A stretch of 22,014 nt of DNA from positions 1 through 22,014 of the forward strand of contig JAISSE010000031.1 of NCBI GenBank assembly GCA_031273285.1. Direction: 5' to 3'. Shown here piece after piece: positions 8,209 through 16,861 of the stretch. The notes below the pieces were generated by a model that saw nothing but the letters and a program-made list of their open reading frames with translations, had not been told where the DNA came from and made no database searches. Made by a program: the position numbers and the translations under genes. How positions within the stretch are numbered: position 1 is the first letter of the stretch; every line of letters starts with the position of its first letter. This stretch comes from Prevotellaceae bacterium. Its GTDB lineage: Bacteria > Bacteroidota > Bacteroidia > Bacteroidales > UBA932.

Positions 8209-8357
8209 AACGACTCTGTTTTTCGAAAACTTCAACTATGCTCTTTGACATATCGGTTCTTTTATACCTGAACAGGTTTCAGGACGCTTCCTGTTTGAAA
8301 CATCCATAAAAACAATCTTCGATAATCCCTCATGTGACACTGTCACATGAGGAGCTA
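8209..8357 (+). promoter_or_regulatory. Csm5-array interval (probable leader)
   Basis: The 149 nt between the csm5 stop and the first recognisable repeat are A/T-rich and end in a strong palindrome (8328-8352). No clear TTG-N20-TAnnTTTG promoter is visible; TTTGACA at 8243-8249 is the best upstream-box candidate and lacks a convincing partner. The array may therefore be read through from the cas operon. Repeat polarity makes this the upstream side of the array, yet the first two repeats here are decayed, which is unusual for an active leader. Confidence 0.45.
8328..8352. promoter_or_regulatory. Perfect 12+1+12 palindrome before the array
   Basis: CCTCATGTGACA pairs with TGTCACATGAGG around a single central C, with no mismatch. 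As DNA it is operator-like and includes TGTGA-N5-TCACA, close to but one base shorter than a CRP/FNR-type site (N6). As RNA it would be a very stable hairpin. There is no following T-run, so a simple terminator is unlikely. Confidence 0.7.
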
Positions 8358-9041
8358 TCGGAGGCTTGGACGCGGCGGCATTGAGAGAAATTAAAAATTA
8401 CGAATTAAAAATTACGAATTACAATCGGAGGCTTGGACGCTGCACAGGCGGCATTGAGATGTTACAGTTTGAAACGAAGCTTTCATGATTAACTGGTCGG
8501 ATTGCTAACAGCTGCGCAAGCGGCATTGAGATATTGCTGCATAAAGCCGATTTGTAATTATTTTCCTTTGCAGGATTTCTAACAGCTGCGCAAGCGGCAT
8601 TGAGATCGAAGTTACCGTTACCGTTACCGTTACTGAGTTACTCTCAGCACAGGATTTCTAACAGCTGCGCAAGCGGCATTGAGATTATATATTTGTTTGC
8701 ATAATAATCAATTTAAATGTGCAGGATTTCTAACAGCTGCAAAAGCGGCATTGAGATAGCAAAATAGAGGAGCGAGAAGAATAAGGCTCTTGTTGTCATA
8801 TCGCTAACAGCTGCGTAAGTGGCATTGAGACACATCCAATTACTGTATGGGGATAGGCTCAACATGATTCGGATTGCTAATAGCTGCGTAAGCGGCATTG
8901 AGACGATGATGTTATTATTTCACTCCAAGGTCCCTTCTCAGTTAATTAATAGCTGCACAAGCGGCATTGAGATACGCTGTACTCACTTGCAGTTTTTCGC
9001 ATCAGTCAAATTTCTAACAGCTGCGCAAGCGGCATTGAGAT

Positions 9042-9188
9042 TCGCAGGCACCGTTACGGAATGGTTATTTTCCACATCGGTCAAATTGTTAATAGCTGCG
9101 CAAGCGGCATTGAGATGTTACCGTTACGGTTATTTTGCTGCTGTACACCGAGTCGGATTGCTAATAGCTGCGCAAGCGGCATTGAGAT
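9042..9188 (+). repeat. Two-spacer block duplicated at 9555-9701
   Basis: The segment of two spacers and two repeats after 9041 recurs with the same length (147 nt) after 9554. Both spacers (beginning TCGCAGGCACCG and GTTACCGTTACGG) are identical, while the repeats between and after them differ at a few bases. The second spacer returns once more, mutated, at 11144. This is copying of array segments, not independent uptake. Confidence 0.9.
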
Positions 9189-10138
9189 GTACAGACGCTG
9201 TACTCACTTACAGTTTTTCACATCGGTCAAATTGTTAATAGCTGCACAAGCGGCATTGAGATGCTATTTGTCGATGAATTAGTGATACCATTCACTGATG
9301 TCGGATTGCTAATAGCTGCGCAAGCGGCATTGAGATCCCCCCGTGTTCGGTAATCAGTTCCGGTGCGTTAAGTCGGATTGCTAATAGCTGCGCAAGCGGC
9401 ATTGAGATGCTTTCTCCCTGTATCTGTGATATCACATTCCTCAGTCGGATTGCTAATAGCTGCGAAAGCGGCATTGAGATGGAATGTTTTTTTTTTTAAT
9501 TCCTCCTGTAAAATTTGGTCAAATTTCTAACAGCTGCGCAAGCGGCATTGAGATTCGCAGGCACCGTTACGGAATGGTTATTTTCCACATCGGTCAAATT
9601 TCTAATAGCTGCGCAAGCGGCATTGAGATGTTACCGTTACGGTTATTTTGCTGCTGTACACCGAGTCGGATTGCTAATAGCTGCGTAAGCGGCATTGAGA
9701 CGATGATGTTATTATTTCACTCCAAGGGCCCTTCTCAGTTAATTAATAGCTGCGCAAGCGGCATTGAGATGGAATGTTTTTTTTTTTAATTCCTCCTGCA
9801 AAATTTGGTCGGATTGCTAATAGCTGCGCAAGCGGCATTGAGATAATGAATTTTTCTGAAGTATTCATGTTATTAAAAAAGTCAAATTGTTAATAGCTGC
9901 ACAAGCGGCATTGAGATTTATCCTCTTTCTCTTCTAATTTTTTTATTTTTTTCTGTCGGATTGCTAACAGCTGCACAAGCGGCATTGAGATTCGTCCTCT
10001 TCCTTCTCTCTCCCTTTCCCCCTCTCTGTTGGATTGCTAATAGCTGCACAAGCGGCATTGAGATGCTATTTGTCGATGAATTAGTGACACCATTTACTGA
10101 TGTCGGATTGCTAATAGCTGCGCAAGCGGCATTGAGAT

Positions 10139-10266
10139 ACTAACTATGTCGCCGTAGGTACCCGATTCTCCTTTGTAATAGCTGCGCAAGCGGCATTGAG
10201 ATACTAACTATGTCGCCGTAGGTACCCGATTCTCCTTTGTAATAGCTGCGTAAGCGGCATTGAGAT
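10139..10266 (+). repeat. Tandem 64-nt repeat-spacer duplication
   Basis: Two adjacent units carry the same spacer (beginning ACTAACTATGTCGCCG). Both downstream repeats lack the usual GTCGGATTGC start, so the unit is 64 nt instead of 72-74. The shared truncation shows that one unit was copied from the other; only one loop base differs (GCAA versus GTAA). Confidence 0.88.
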
Positions 10267-12100
10267 TCGTCCTCTTCCTTCTCTCTCCCTTTCCCCCTCT
10301 CTGTCGGATTACTAATAGCTGCACAAGCGGCATTGAGACATTCGGTTTTGTTGTGGATTTACATTTGCCATAACAGTCGGATTGCTAATAGCTGCGTAAG
10401 CGGCATTGAGATACACCTCCATTTAATTCATCAGTTACTAAAGTGTAGTCGGATTGCTAATAGCTGCGTAAGCGGCATTGAGATAGTAGAGGAAAAAACA
10501 CCTTTGTTTAAGTCGATAAAAAGTTGGATTGCTAATAGCTGCGAAAGCGGCATTGAGATTCACCAGCACCTGCCGTTGCGCTTGCAATGTGTAGTCGGAT
10601 TGCTAATAGCTGCACAAGCGGCATTGAGATACTATTTGTCGATGAATTAGTGATACCATTTACTGATGTCGGATTGCTAATAGCTGCGCAAGCGGCATTG
10701 AGATATTTCCTTTTTATAATTTCCCTTTAATTTATTAAAAGTCGGATTGCTAATAGCTGCGCAAGCGGCATTGAGATTCATACATTATTTCATATATTTG
10801 CTTAAAATATTCTAGTCGGATTGCTAATAGCTGCGTAAGCGGCATTGAGATTGATTATTTTTGTTAAAATGCTCTTCAAAATCAACGTCGGATTGCTAAT
10901 AGCTGCGTAAGCGGCATTGAGATTCGTCCTCTTCCTTCTCTCTCCCTTTCCCCCTCTCTGTTGGATTGCTAATAGCTGCGTAAGCGGCATTGAGATTCGT
11001 CCTCTTCCTTCTCTCTCCCTTTCCCCCTCTCTGTCGGATTACTAATAGCTGCGCAAGCGGCATTGAGATTTCTAATGAGAGCGACGAAGAGCTATTATTA
11101 GAAGAAGTTGGATTGCTAATAGCTGCGCAAGCGGCATTGAGATGTTACCGTTACGGCGATTATATTACTGCTGTACACCGAGTCGGATTGCTAATAGCTG
11201 CGCAAGCGGCATTGAGATGCTATTTGTCGATGAATTAGTGATACCATCCACTGATGTCGGATTGCTAATAGCTGCGCAAGCGGCATTGAGATATGATGAT
11301 AGTACGTGAACGAAGTCCCATGATTTCGAGTGCGTCGAATTGCTAATAGCTGCGAAAGCGGCATTGAGATTCTGGTGTTTTTTCCCATCATAGACATAAC
11401 TACACGGTGTCAAATTGCAATAGCTGCGCAAGCGGCATTGAGATATAACGAAGAATAGATATTATTTCGCGAGTTTAAAGTCAAATTGCTAACAGCTGCA
11501 AAAGCGGCATTGAGATAGCGTTCGGCAATGCGATAGTCGTTACCGTTACTTCGTCGGATTGTTAATAGCTGCGCAAGCGGCATTGAGATGTCGATGTTTT
11601 CGGCGATCTGCTTCACGGTAACATGTCACGCTAACAGCTGCAAAAGCGGCATTGAGACAGTCTTAATCGTTGTATTCATATATAAAAAAATTTGGATTGC
11701 TAACAGCTGCAAAAGCGGCATTGAGACGGTACGTGAGAAGATTTTATAACCTTATAATTCATTTGTCACATTGCTAACAGCTGCGCAAGCGGCATTGAGA
11801 CTTATCATCAATTGTAACATTCCAAATAATTCTACGAAGTCGGATTGCTAACAGCTGCGAAAGCGGCATTGAGACACTCTGCCGAAAAGAGTTTCGGAAT
11901 CGAATTTTATTGTCGGATTGCTAACTGCTGCGAAAGCGGCATTGAGACACTATCACTTATTTCAATACGACTAAGTTTAAGAGTCGGATTGCTAACAGCT
12001 GCGAAAGCGGCATTGAGACACTACACCTGTGTAAATGCTTCCATGTTCACTGTTAACAGCTGCGAAAGCGGCATTGAAACCGACATTATGTGTCCCTCTA

Positions 12101-12452
12101 CCCCTAAGCCGAACAAGCCGGAACCAAAAAGAGTGTATTTGACTGCGTCGAACTTACGCTTCAAATTGTTAAACCTCATTTATACCTTATTTTCCAAACA
12201 AAACAACCTCAGTAGCATCGGGATTACCCCCCTCTCCAACCTTATTACCTGATTATATTATTCCACAAAAGGAAGAGATAAAATCAGGTAATGAGGTTTA
12301 CAAGAGGTAGTAATTACCGCAGTTACTGAGGTTGTTTTGTTGTTTAAATAAGGTAGAAATGAGGTTTTTGTACTTCGTAAAGAAACAACAGTTTGAAACG
12401 TCAGTTCGACGCAGTCATATCCTCTTTGGTTCCGGCTTGCCCGGCTTAGGGG
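12101..12452. repeat. 352-nt imperfect palindrome after the array
   Basis: The two halves are diverged inverted copies. Matching segments are 12101-12128 with 12425-12452 (26 of 28 by eye), 12141-12170 with 12387-12416 (27 of 30), 12171-12193 with 12345-12367, the stretch near 12198-12214 with 12324-12340, and the core ATTACCTGATT (12244-12254) with 12282-12292. The spacing differs between the arms, so they have gained and lost bases since duplication. No protein or transposase is evident. It could be a foldback mobile element or a long structured RNA at the end of the array transcript. Confidence 0.82.
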
Positions 12453-12463
12453 TTGTTGATTTA

Positions 12464-12592
12464 TTTAAGGTCTTTAAGGTCTTTAAGGTCTTTAAGGTCT
12501 TTAAGGAGGTTAAGACCTTAAAGACCTTAAAGACCTTAAGTCCTTAAAGTCCTTAAGTCCTTAAGTCCTTAAGTCCTTAAAGTCCTTTTTTA
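12464..12592. repeat. Decamer foldback island A (TCTTTAAGGT family)
   Basis: Tandem copies of TCTTTAAGGT run up to a centre GGAGGT and then continue as the inverse, ACCTTAAAGA, drifting to AAGTCCTT. The whole can fold into one long stem, and the + strand ends in a T6 run at 12587-12592. It lies between the array and the convergent peptidase operon, so a bidirectional terminator is plausible. Two more islands of this family are at 20815-20934 and 21258-21305. Confidence 0.8.
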
Positions 12593-12642
12593 AAGCTCCC
12601 CCGCCTTCCATGCTCGGATTTGCAAACCGGCATAAACGAAAA

Positions 12643-12669
12643 TAGAGACGGGGCATGGCCCCGTCTCTA
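12643..12669 (-). terminator. Probable intrinsic terminator of the sus/peptidase operon
   Basis: TAGAGACGGGGC and GCCCCGTCTCTA form a perfect 12-bp stem with a 3-nt loop, 28 nt after the stop of the M14 gene on the minus strand. On that strand the stem is followed by ATTTTCGTTT, a T-rich tail. A REP-like sequence (CGGATT-TGCAAACCGG, 12615-12630) lies just beyond. Confidence 0.7.
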
Positions 12670-12697
12670 CCTGTGTATAAACGTTAGCTTGGGGGAT

Positions 12698-15253
12698 TTA
12701 CCTTCTTCCTCCTCCTCCGCCGCCACCGAAGAATATTGCATTAGTCAGGATGCGACCGGGGGCGAGGTAGTATCCACGGAAAGTGGGCGATTCGCCGAAC
12801 AGGACAATGGAGCCGCGTCCACGACCGGTGGCTGTCACTATGGCATGACCTTTCAATTTAGAGAGAGCGTCGTCGAGAACATATCCGTTCACTAATTCGC
12901 CTGTGGTTTCAAGCACAACGCCGGCGCCCGGAGTTCGGGGCAGACCCGATGCGCTGTTCTTCAGAACATAAAACTCCTTTGAAGTGAAGCCGTAGGAGAG
13001 AGAATGATTGAGGTTCAATTCGGCTCGAAGAACGATGCCTGTGAGCCTGTCGCCGAAGCCTCTGTCGCCTCTGCCGCCGGAGGGAGCTGCTGCCGGGGCG
13101 GAGGCGCGATTACCGCGGTTGCGTGAAGTGTCGGGAGGAGCCAGTAGCCTTGTATTGACCCACTGTGCGGCGGCGCCTGTTGCAATCAGTGTGCCGCCGA
13201 GTTCGATCCACGCGGTTAGACGGGTAACAAATTCGGGCGAAAACTGGCTGCCGCTGCCGGTCAGTACTATTGCGGTGTATCTTGACAGATCTGCACGTTC
13301 CACCGCCTGAGCGTCGATTTTGGTAAGCGGAATATTCAGCCGGTTACCCAGAAGCGCCCACAATTCGCCCACGCTTGTCCAGTTGCCTCCGGCGCCGGTG
13401 ACGGTTGCTACCGAAGGCGTTTTCAGTACTCGGATATTATTGCTTCCGAGGTCGATGCCTGCGATGCTGAATCCGTCGGTGATGGCGCTGACGGTGATAT
13501 TTGCCAGTGCGGAGGCTTCGGTCAGCAGCCGGTAGAGTTCGTCGGGAGCGACGGTTTGATAATGTACGGGGATGACTATCGTGCCGGGGACGAAACTCTT
13601 GTCACCCGCGGTGGTTTTGCTTGTGAAGGGACGCTGCGCCACGCGGGCTTTCACTCCGTGCGATTGCAGATAATACAGCGCTTTGGGAGCGAGATAGTCG
13701 AAATATTCGAAGGCGTATGCATAGTCGGAGCGTCCGGCGACGGAACCCTTCACTTCGGGAGCCTGCGCTATGCGTGCGCCTTCCTTCACTGCGCCTTTGA
13801 CCTTGACAAAGGGAACGCCGAAGCCATAAGCCGTACTTGGAGCCGATATGTCGTAAAATACCGAAGCGGGGTCGAACTTTGTTCTTTCGTCAAAAATCGC
13901 ATCAAGAATATAGTATTGCGTTTGACGGTAAGGCACAACCCAGGCGCTGCCGGGTTCAAACTTTTTGCCTCCCTGCGAAAATTCCGCCGTGAGTTCATGC
14001 ACCTCTATTTTATGTTGCAAGAGATGATCGATAAAAATGCTGTTGATGCTTTTATCCTCTTTGCTTCCAAAAACGATGTACTTGTCCGCCTGTTTGTCTG
14101 CCAGAGAGAGCGCCCCCTTGAAGAAATCTTTTTGATGATTCAGGAATACTGCCTTTTCGTTGGTTACGGTGAGCAGCGCGGCGATGCTGATCGCAAAATT
14201 ATCTCTTATGTTGTGGGCAAAGGTGCGTAATCCGGCATCGGTTTCAATCTCAATCCCTGCGGTTGAGCCTACTTCGAGCGTGGTGCCGATGCCGCCCTGA
14301 AAGTCGGGATAAGTGGCGCCGTAGATGGGCGAATAGTTTGTGAACGATTCCTTGGTATAGTACAGCGAACCGATGCTGTTGAGGGCTTGGGAGAAATGTT
14401 TCGCCATGATGTTGTGCAGCACCTCGTAGGTCGAAACGGGCAGGGCGGGACTCCAGCTGTTGGGCGGCGAGGGTTCGAAATAGTAGGTGCTTGCGCTGCC
14501 CATTTCGTGGAAATCGAGATAGATGTTCGGGTACCATTTATGATAGTAGGCAACACGGTTTTGACTTTCGACCTGCGCCAGAGCCAGCCAGTCGCGGTTC
14601 AGGTCGTTCCAGAAATGATTGCCTCTGTGAGGCGTTGCTCCGGAGGCGTGTTCACGGTCGGCGGGGTCGGACACCGGCGGCACGGAATGGAATCCATTGA
14701 TATAATTGGCGGCTCTTTCCCTGCCGTCGGGATTAAGAGCCGGTTCGACAAACACAACGGATTCGTTCAATCGGCGCACAATGTCGGGGTCTTCCGACGC
14801 CACAAGGTAATAGGCTGCAACCACCGATGCGTCGGTGCCGGCAATCTCGCCTCCATGCACGTTGTAGCCAAGATGCACAATAACTTTCTGACTGTTGATG
14901 TCCACCGACGATACCGCAGGGTCAACAACCTTGAGATGTTCAAGACGGATGTTCTCCAGATTCTTCTGATTTTCGGGAGAGGTAACAATCAGGGCTACCT
15001 GTTCACGGTCTTCATACGTCAAACCGAAGACTTCCACCGAAGCCCGGTCGGATTTCGCGGCAAGCAGACGGAAATATTCCACCACCTTGTCGTATCTCAC
15101 CAATGACTTCCCGATCTGAAAGCCAAAGAATGATTCCGGAGTAGGGATAGCCGGATTCAACTTCCCCCGTCCGCCAAAATAATACTCGTCCTGAGCAAAA
15201 ACTCCCGTAATTGCAAACAGAACCACAAATAATAATAATAAACTTCTTTTCAT
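12698..15253 (-). CDS. Secreted M14-family zinc metallopeptidase
   Basis: The 851-residue protein has a signal peptide (MKRSLLLLFVVLFAITGVFA, cut before QDEYY). The M14 carboxypeptidase fold spans about 50-350. The zinc motif HGGE lies at 133-136, NPDGRE at 174-179 gives the usual substrate-binding Arg (Arg178), the third zinc ligand is His249 in YLDFHEMG, and Glu327 in TTLEVGS is the likely general base. Beyond 380 is a long C-terminal part with an alpha/beta region (about 600-710: AIVLTGSGS, GGTLIATGA) resembling the class I glutamine-amidotransferase-like domain often attached to these peptidases. The C-terminus is a glycine run. It is expected to release residues from peptides in the periplasm or outside the cell. 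It is the third gene after susC and susD, 194 nt from susD across a repeat patch. Confidence 0.9.
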   Translation of the reverse strand: MKRSLLLLFVVLFAITGVFAQDEYYFGGRGKLNPAIPTPESFFGFQIGKSLVRYDKVVEYFRLLAAKSDRASVEVFGLTYEDREQVALIVTSPENQKNLENIRLEHLKVVDPAVSSVDINSQKVIVHLGYNVHGGEIAGTDASVVAAYYLVASEDPDIVRRLNESVVFVEPALNPDGRERAANYINGFHSVPPVSDPADREHASGATPHRGNHFWNDLNRDWLALAQVESQNRVAYYHKWYPNIYLDFHEMGSASTYYFEPSPPNSWSPALPVSTYEVLHNIMAKHFSQALNSIGSLYYTKESFTNYSPIYGATYPDFQGGIGTTLEVGSTAGIEIETDAGLRTFAHNIRDNFAISIAALLTVTNEKAVFLNHQKDFFKGALSLADKQADKYIVFGSKEDKSINSIFIDHLLQHKIEVHELTAEFSQGGKKFEPGSAWVVPYRQTQYYILDAIFDERTKFDPASVFYDISAPSTAYGFGVPFVKVKGAVKEGARIAQAPEVKGSVAGRSDYAYAFEYFDYLAPKALYYLQSHGVKARVAQRPFTSKTTAGDKSFVPGTIVIPVHYQTVAPDELYRLLTEASALANITVSAITDGFSIAGIDLGSNNIRVLKTPSVATVTGAGGNWTSVGELWALLGNRLNIPLTKIDAQAVERADLSRYTAIVLTGSGSQFSPEFVTRLTAWIELGGTLIATGAAAQWVNTRLLAPPDTSRNRGNRASAPAAAPSGGRGDRGFGDRLTGIVLRAELNLNHSLSYGFTSKEFYVLKNSASGLPRTPGAGVVLETTGELVNGYVLDDALSKLKGHAIVTATGRGRGSIVLFGESPTFRGYYLAPGRILTNAIFFGGGGGGGRR

Positions 15254-15288
15254 GTTAACTTTAATTTATAATTGTTTTAATTCTTTTT

Positions 15289-15384
15289 TAAGATGTTTAA
15301 GGCTCTTAAGATTCTTAAGATGCTTAAGATTCTTAAGATTCTTAAGATTCTTAAGATGCTTAAGGCTCTTAAGATGCTTAAGAT
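15289..15384. repeat. Nonamer tandem repeats (CTTAAGATT/CTTAAGATG)
   Basis: About ten tandem copies of a 9-bp unit built around the palindrome CTTAAG lie between susD and the M14 gene. The related unit CTTAAGGCT occurs near each end. This differs from the decamer islands in period and sequence. It may modulate the distal gene through RNA structure, but nothing proves this. Confidence 0.75.
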
Positions 15385-15406
15385 ACCGCATCCGTTCACC
15401 GGCGAC

Positions 15407-15432
15407 GCACGGATTACAAATCCGCGCGAGCG
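15407..15432. repeat. REP-like element, copy 1
   Basis: GCACGGATTACAAATCCGCG followed by CGAGCG contains the stem CGGATT-ACA-AATCCG. Closely related copies occur at 21704-21730 (inverted), 21758-21783 and 21794-21819, and a weaker one at 12615-12630. All are intergenic. On the minus strand it lies 16 nt after the susD stop. Confidence 0.7.
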
Positions 15433-15447
15433 GCGGTGGGTGGGCTG

Positions 15448-16836
15448 CTAATCATACCCCGGATTATTATGTCCATCGAGGTCGGGGTCGGAAAGGACGT
15501 CGGCACGGGGAATCGGGAAAAGCCAAAAGTTTCTGTCCACGCCAAGTATGTCTTTAGCCCTTTCGGTACGCACCAGATCGTACCAGCGATGAGCTTCAAA
15601 GGCAAATTCGAGTCGTCGTTCTTCCTCAATGGCGAGCAGCACGGCGTTGGCGTCGCCGGTTTCGGGAAAGGAAGCGACCTCTGCACGGTTGCGTATCCGG
15701 TTGAGGTCGGACACAGCTTCGGGGAGATTTGCCGGAGTCTTTCGCGCCCTTGCTTCGGCACGGATAAGATACAGGTCGGCGAGGCGGATAACGTAAGCGG
15801 GGTCGGTACTTGCGGCGGCGACGGTTGTGGTGCTGACTGTGTTGTACAGAACGCCGTACACGTCGCTGCCCGACTGCGCTATGAGAACGTTACGTGTTCC
15901 GCCCTTTTCCGGATCGTTCAGCAGGTTGATGAGTTCGGACGTGGGGCGACGTTCATACGAGCCGCTTCTTGTTACCGCCGAGGGATACCAGGCGCTCCAT
16001 GAAGTGTTGCGGTCGGTGGCGGTGGAGGTAAATTCAAAGACGGCTTCCTTTGTGAGGAAAGGCGCTGTGAAAAAGGCTCTGTAGGGCGACACGAGTTCGT
16101 ATTTCGGATTGTCAATCACCTGCGTTGCGTATCTCTCCGCCTCGTCCCACTGACGGGCGTAAAGGTGTACTCTGGCGCGGAAAGCCTGAACTATCGCCTT
16201 CTGCGCGCGGTTGCGGGTAGTGTTGTCGTCGGGACGAAGAAGACGTTCCGCTTCGTCGAGGTCTTCGATAACGCGAGCGTAGGTTTCCTCCTGCGAACTG
16301 CGTTTGATATTCCCTATGGAACTCAAATCGGTAGTGGGCTGGAGCTGAATCTGCACCCCGCCCCAGCTGCGGGCGAGGTGGAAGTACGCAAAAGCGCGCA
16401 GGAAATAAGCCTCCCCGATGAGGTGATTCCTTTCTTCGTCGGTCAGAGCTTCGTCTGTTACTTTGGGGACTTCGGAGAGCACCCAGTTGGCACGGTTGAT
16501 AATGGTGTAATTTTCACGATAGGCGCCCACAATTGCCGAATTGGTAACGGTAAAAGCGTTGGCGTCAAGTTCGATGTTCTGGCTCTGACTGCCGCCGAAA
16601 AAGACATTGTCGCCCGGTATCACGCCAAGTGTTACGGCGCTTCCCGTGCTGTAGCTTTTAGCCGACGAATAGACGGAGATGATGGAGGCGCGCGCCGTTT
16701 TCGCATCATATATTGCGTTGTCCGCAACAAGCGAACTGGTGGGCTGCACGTCTAAAAATTCCTCGCACGAGCTTGGCAACAGCGCTGCATTCACAGCGAG
16801 GATAAGGATGATGAGGTATCTATAAATTGTTTTCAT
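15448..16836 (-). CDS. SusD/RagB-family surface lipoprotein
   Basis: The 462-residue protein begins with a lipoprotein signal ending LLPSSC, with Cys24 as lipid anchor. The CEEF that follows resembles the acidic export signal of surface lipoproteins in Bacteroidetes. FLDVQPTSSL is the typical SusD start. Helical TPR-like segments follow (EAYFLRAFAYFHLARSWGGVQI), then DLDEAERLL, YLIRAEARA, AVSDLNRIRNRA, and the closing EEERRLEFAFEAHRWYDLVRT and NNPGYD. SusD proteins cap the partner SusC transporter and capture ligand. It lies 25 nt after susC. The cluster has a peptidase and no glycoside hydrolase, so the ligand is more likely a peptide than a glycan; this is inference. Confidence 0.95.
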   Translation of the reverse strand: MKTIYRYLIILILAVNAALLPSSCEEFLDVQPTSSLVADNAIYDAKTARASIISVYSSAKSYSTGSAVTLGVIPGDNVFFGGSQSQNIELDANAFTVTNSAIVGAYRENYTIINRANWVLSEVPKVTDEALTDEERNHLIGEAYFLRAFAYFHLARSWGGVQIQLQPTTDLSSIGNIKRSSQEETYARVIEDLDEAERLLRPDDNTTRNRAQKAIVQAFRARVHLYARQWDEAERYATQVIDNPKYELVSPYRAFFTAPFLTKEAVFEFTSTATDRNTSWSAWYPSAVTRSGSYERRPTSELINLLNDPEKGGTRNVLIAQSGSDVYGVLYNTVSTTTVAAASTDPAYVIRLADLYLIRAEARARKTPANLPEAVSDLNRIRNRAEVASFPETGDANAVLLAIEEERRLEFAFEAHRWYDLVRTERAKDILGVDRNFWLFPIPRADVLSDPDLDGHNNPGYD

Positions 16837-16861
16837 CTTTTGATTGATTTACGAGATTTGT

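Larger units (their letters stand above)
8358..12080 (+). CRISPR. Type III-A CRISPR array, 50 clear plus 2 decayed repeats
   Basis: Repeats recur about every 72-74 nt, with extremes of 64 and 80. The consensus is about 37 nt, starting GTCGGATTGCTAATA, then the hairpin GCTGC-GCAA-GCGGC, then the handle ATTGAGAT. Clear repeats run from 8496-8532 to 12044-12080. Two decayed ones end at 8387 and 8460. The first 10-12 bases vary freely; the hairpin and handle are kept. The handle is exactly 8 nt from the stem base to the spacer, which fixes + strand transcription and suits Cas6 cutting. Handles are GAGAT in most repeats and GAGAC in a minority, mainly near the 3' end; only the last is GAAAC. Spacers are about 32-42 nt. 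Many are duplicated: 21 of the 51 fall into eight families, leaving about 38 distinct. Between the two decayed repeats lies a tandem AAATTACGAATT sequence. No cas1/cas2 is nearby. Confidence 0.98.

Noticed and set aside
12081..12100. Leader on the right side of the array with transcription toward csm5
   Set aside because: The hairpin-plus-8-nt-handle geometry and the ATTGAGAT/ATTGAAAC end require + strand transcription, despite decayed repeats on the left.
8819..12252. Open frames across the array encoding repeated N-S-C-A-S-G-I-E peptides
   Set aside because: They are translations of the CRISPR repeats in one frame; spacers break them and no gene-like start or composition is present.
12332..12547. 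Open frame with F-K-V repeats
   Set aside because: The repeats are the translated decamer DNA repeats, and the frame runs through the palindrome without any recognisable domain.
14387..15106. Plus-strand frame opposite the M14 gene, and similar long frames opposite susC and susD
   Set aside because: The minus-strand proteins have complete domains, motifs and signal peptides; the opposite frames are GC-driven shadows.
15252..15557. Open frame resembling a leucine-rich repeat (LRFLRCLR)
   Set aside because: It is the CTTAAGATT nonamer array read as protein, with no flanking conserved sequence.
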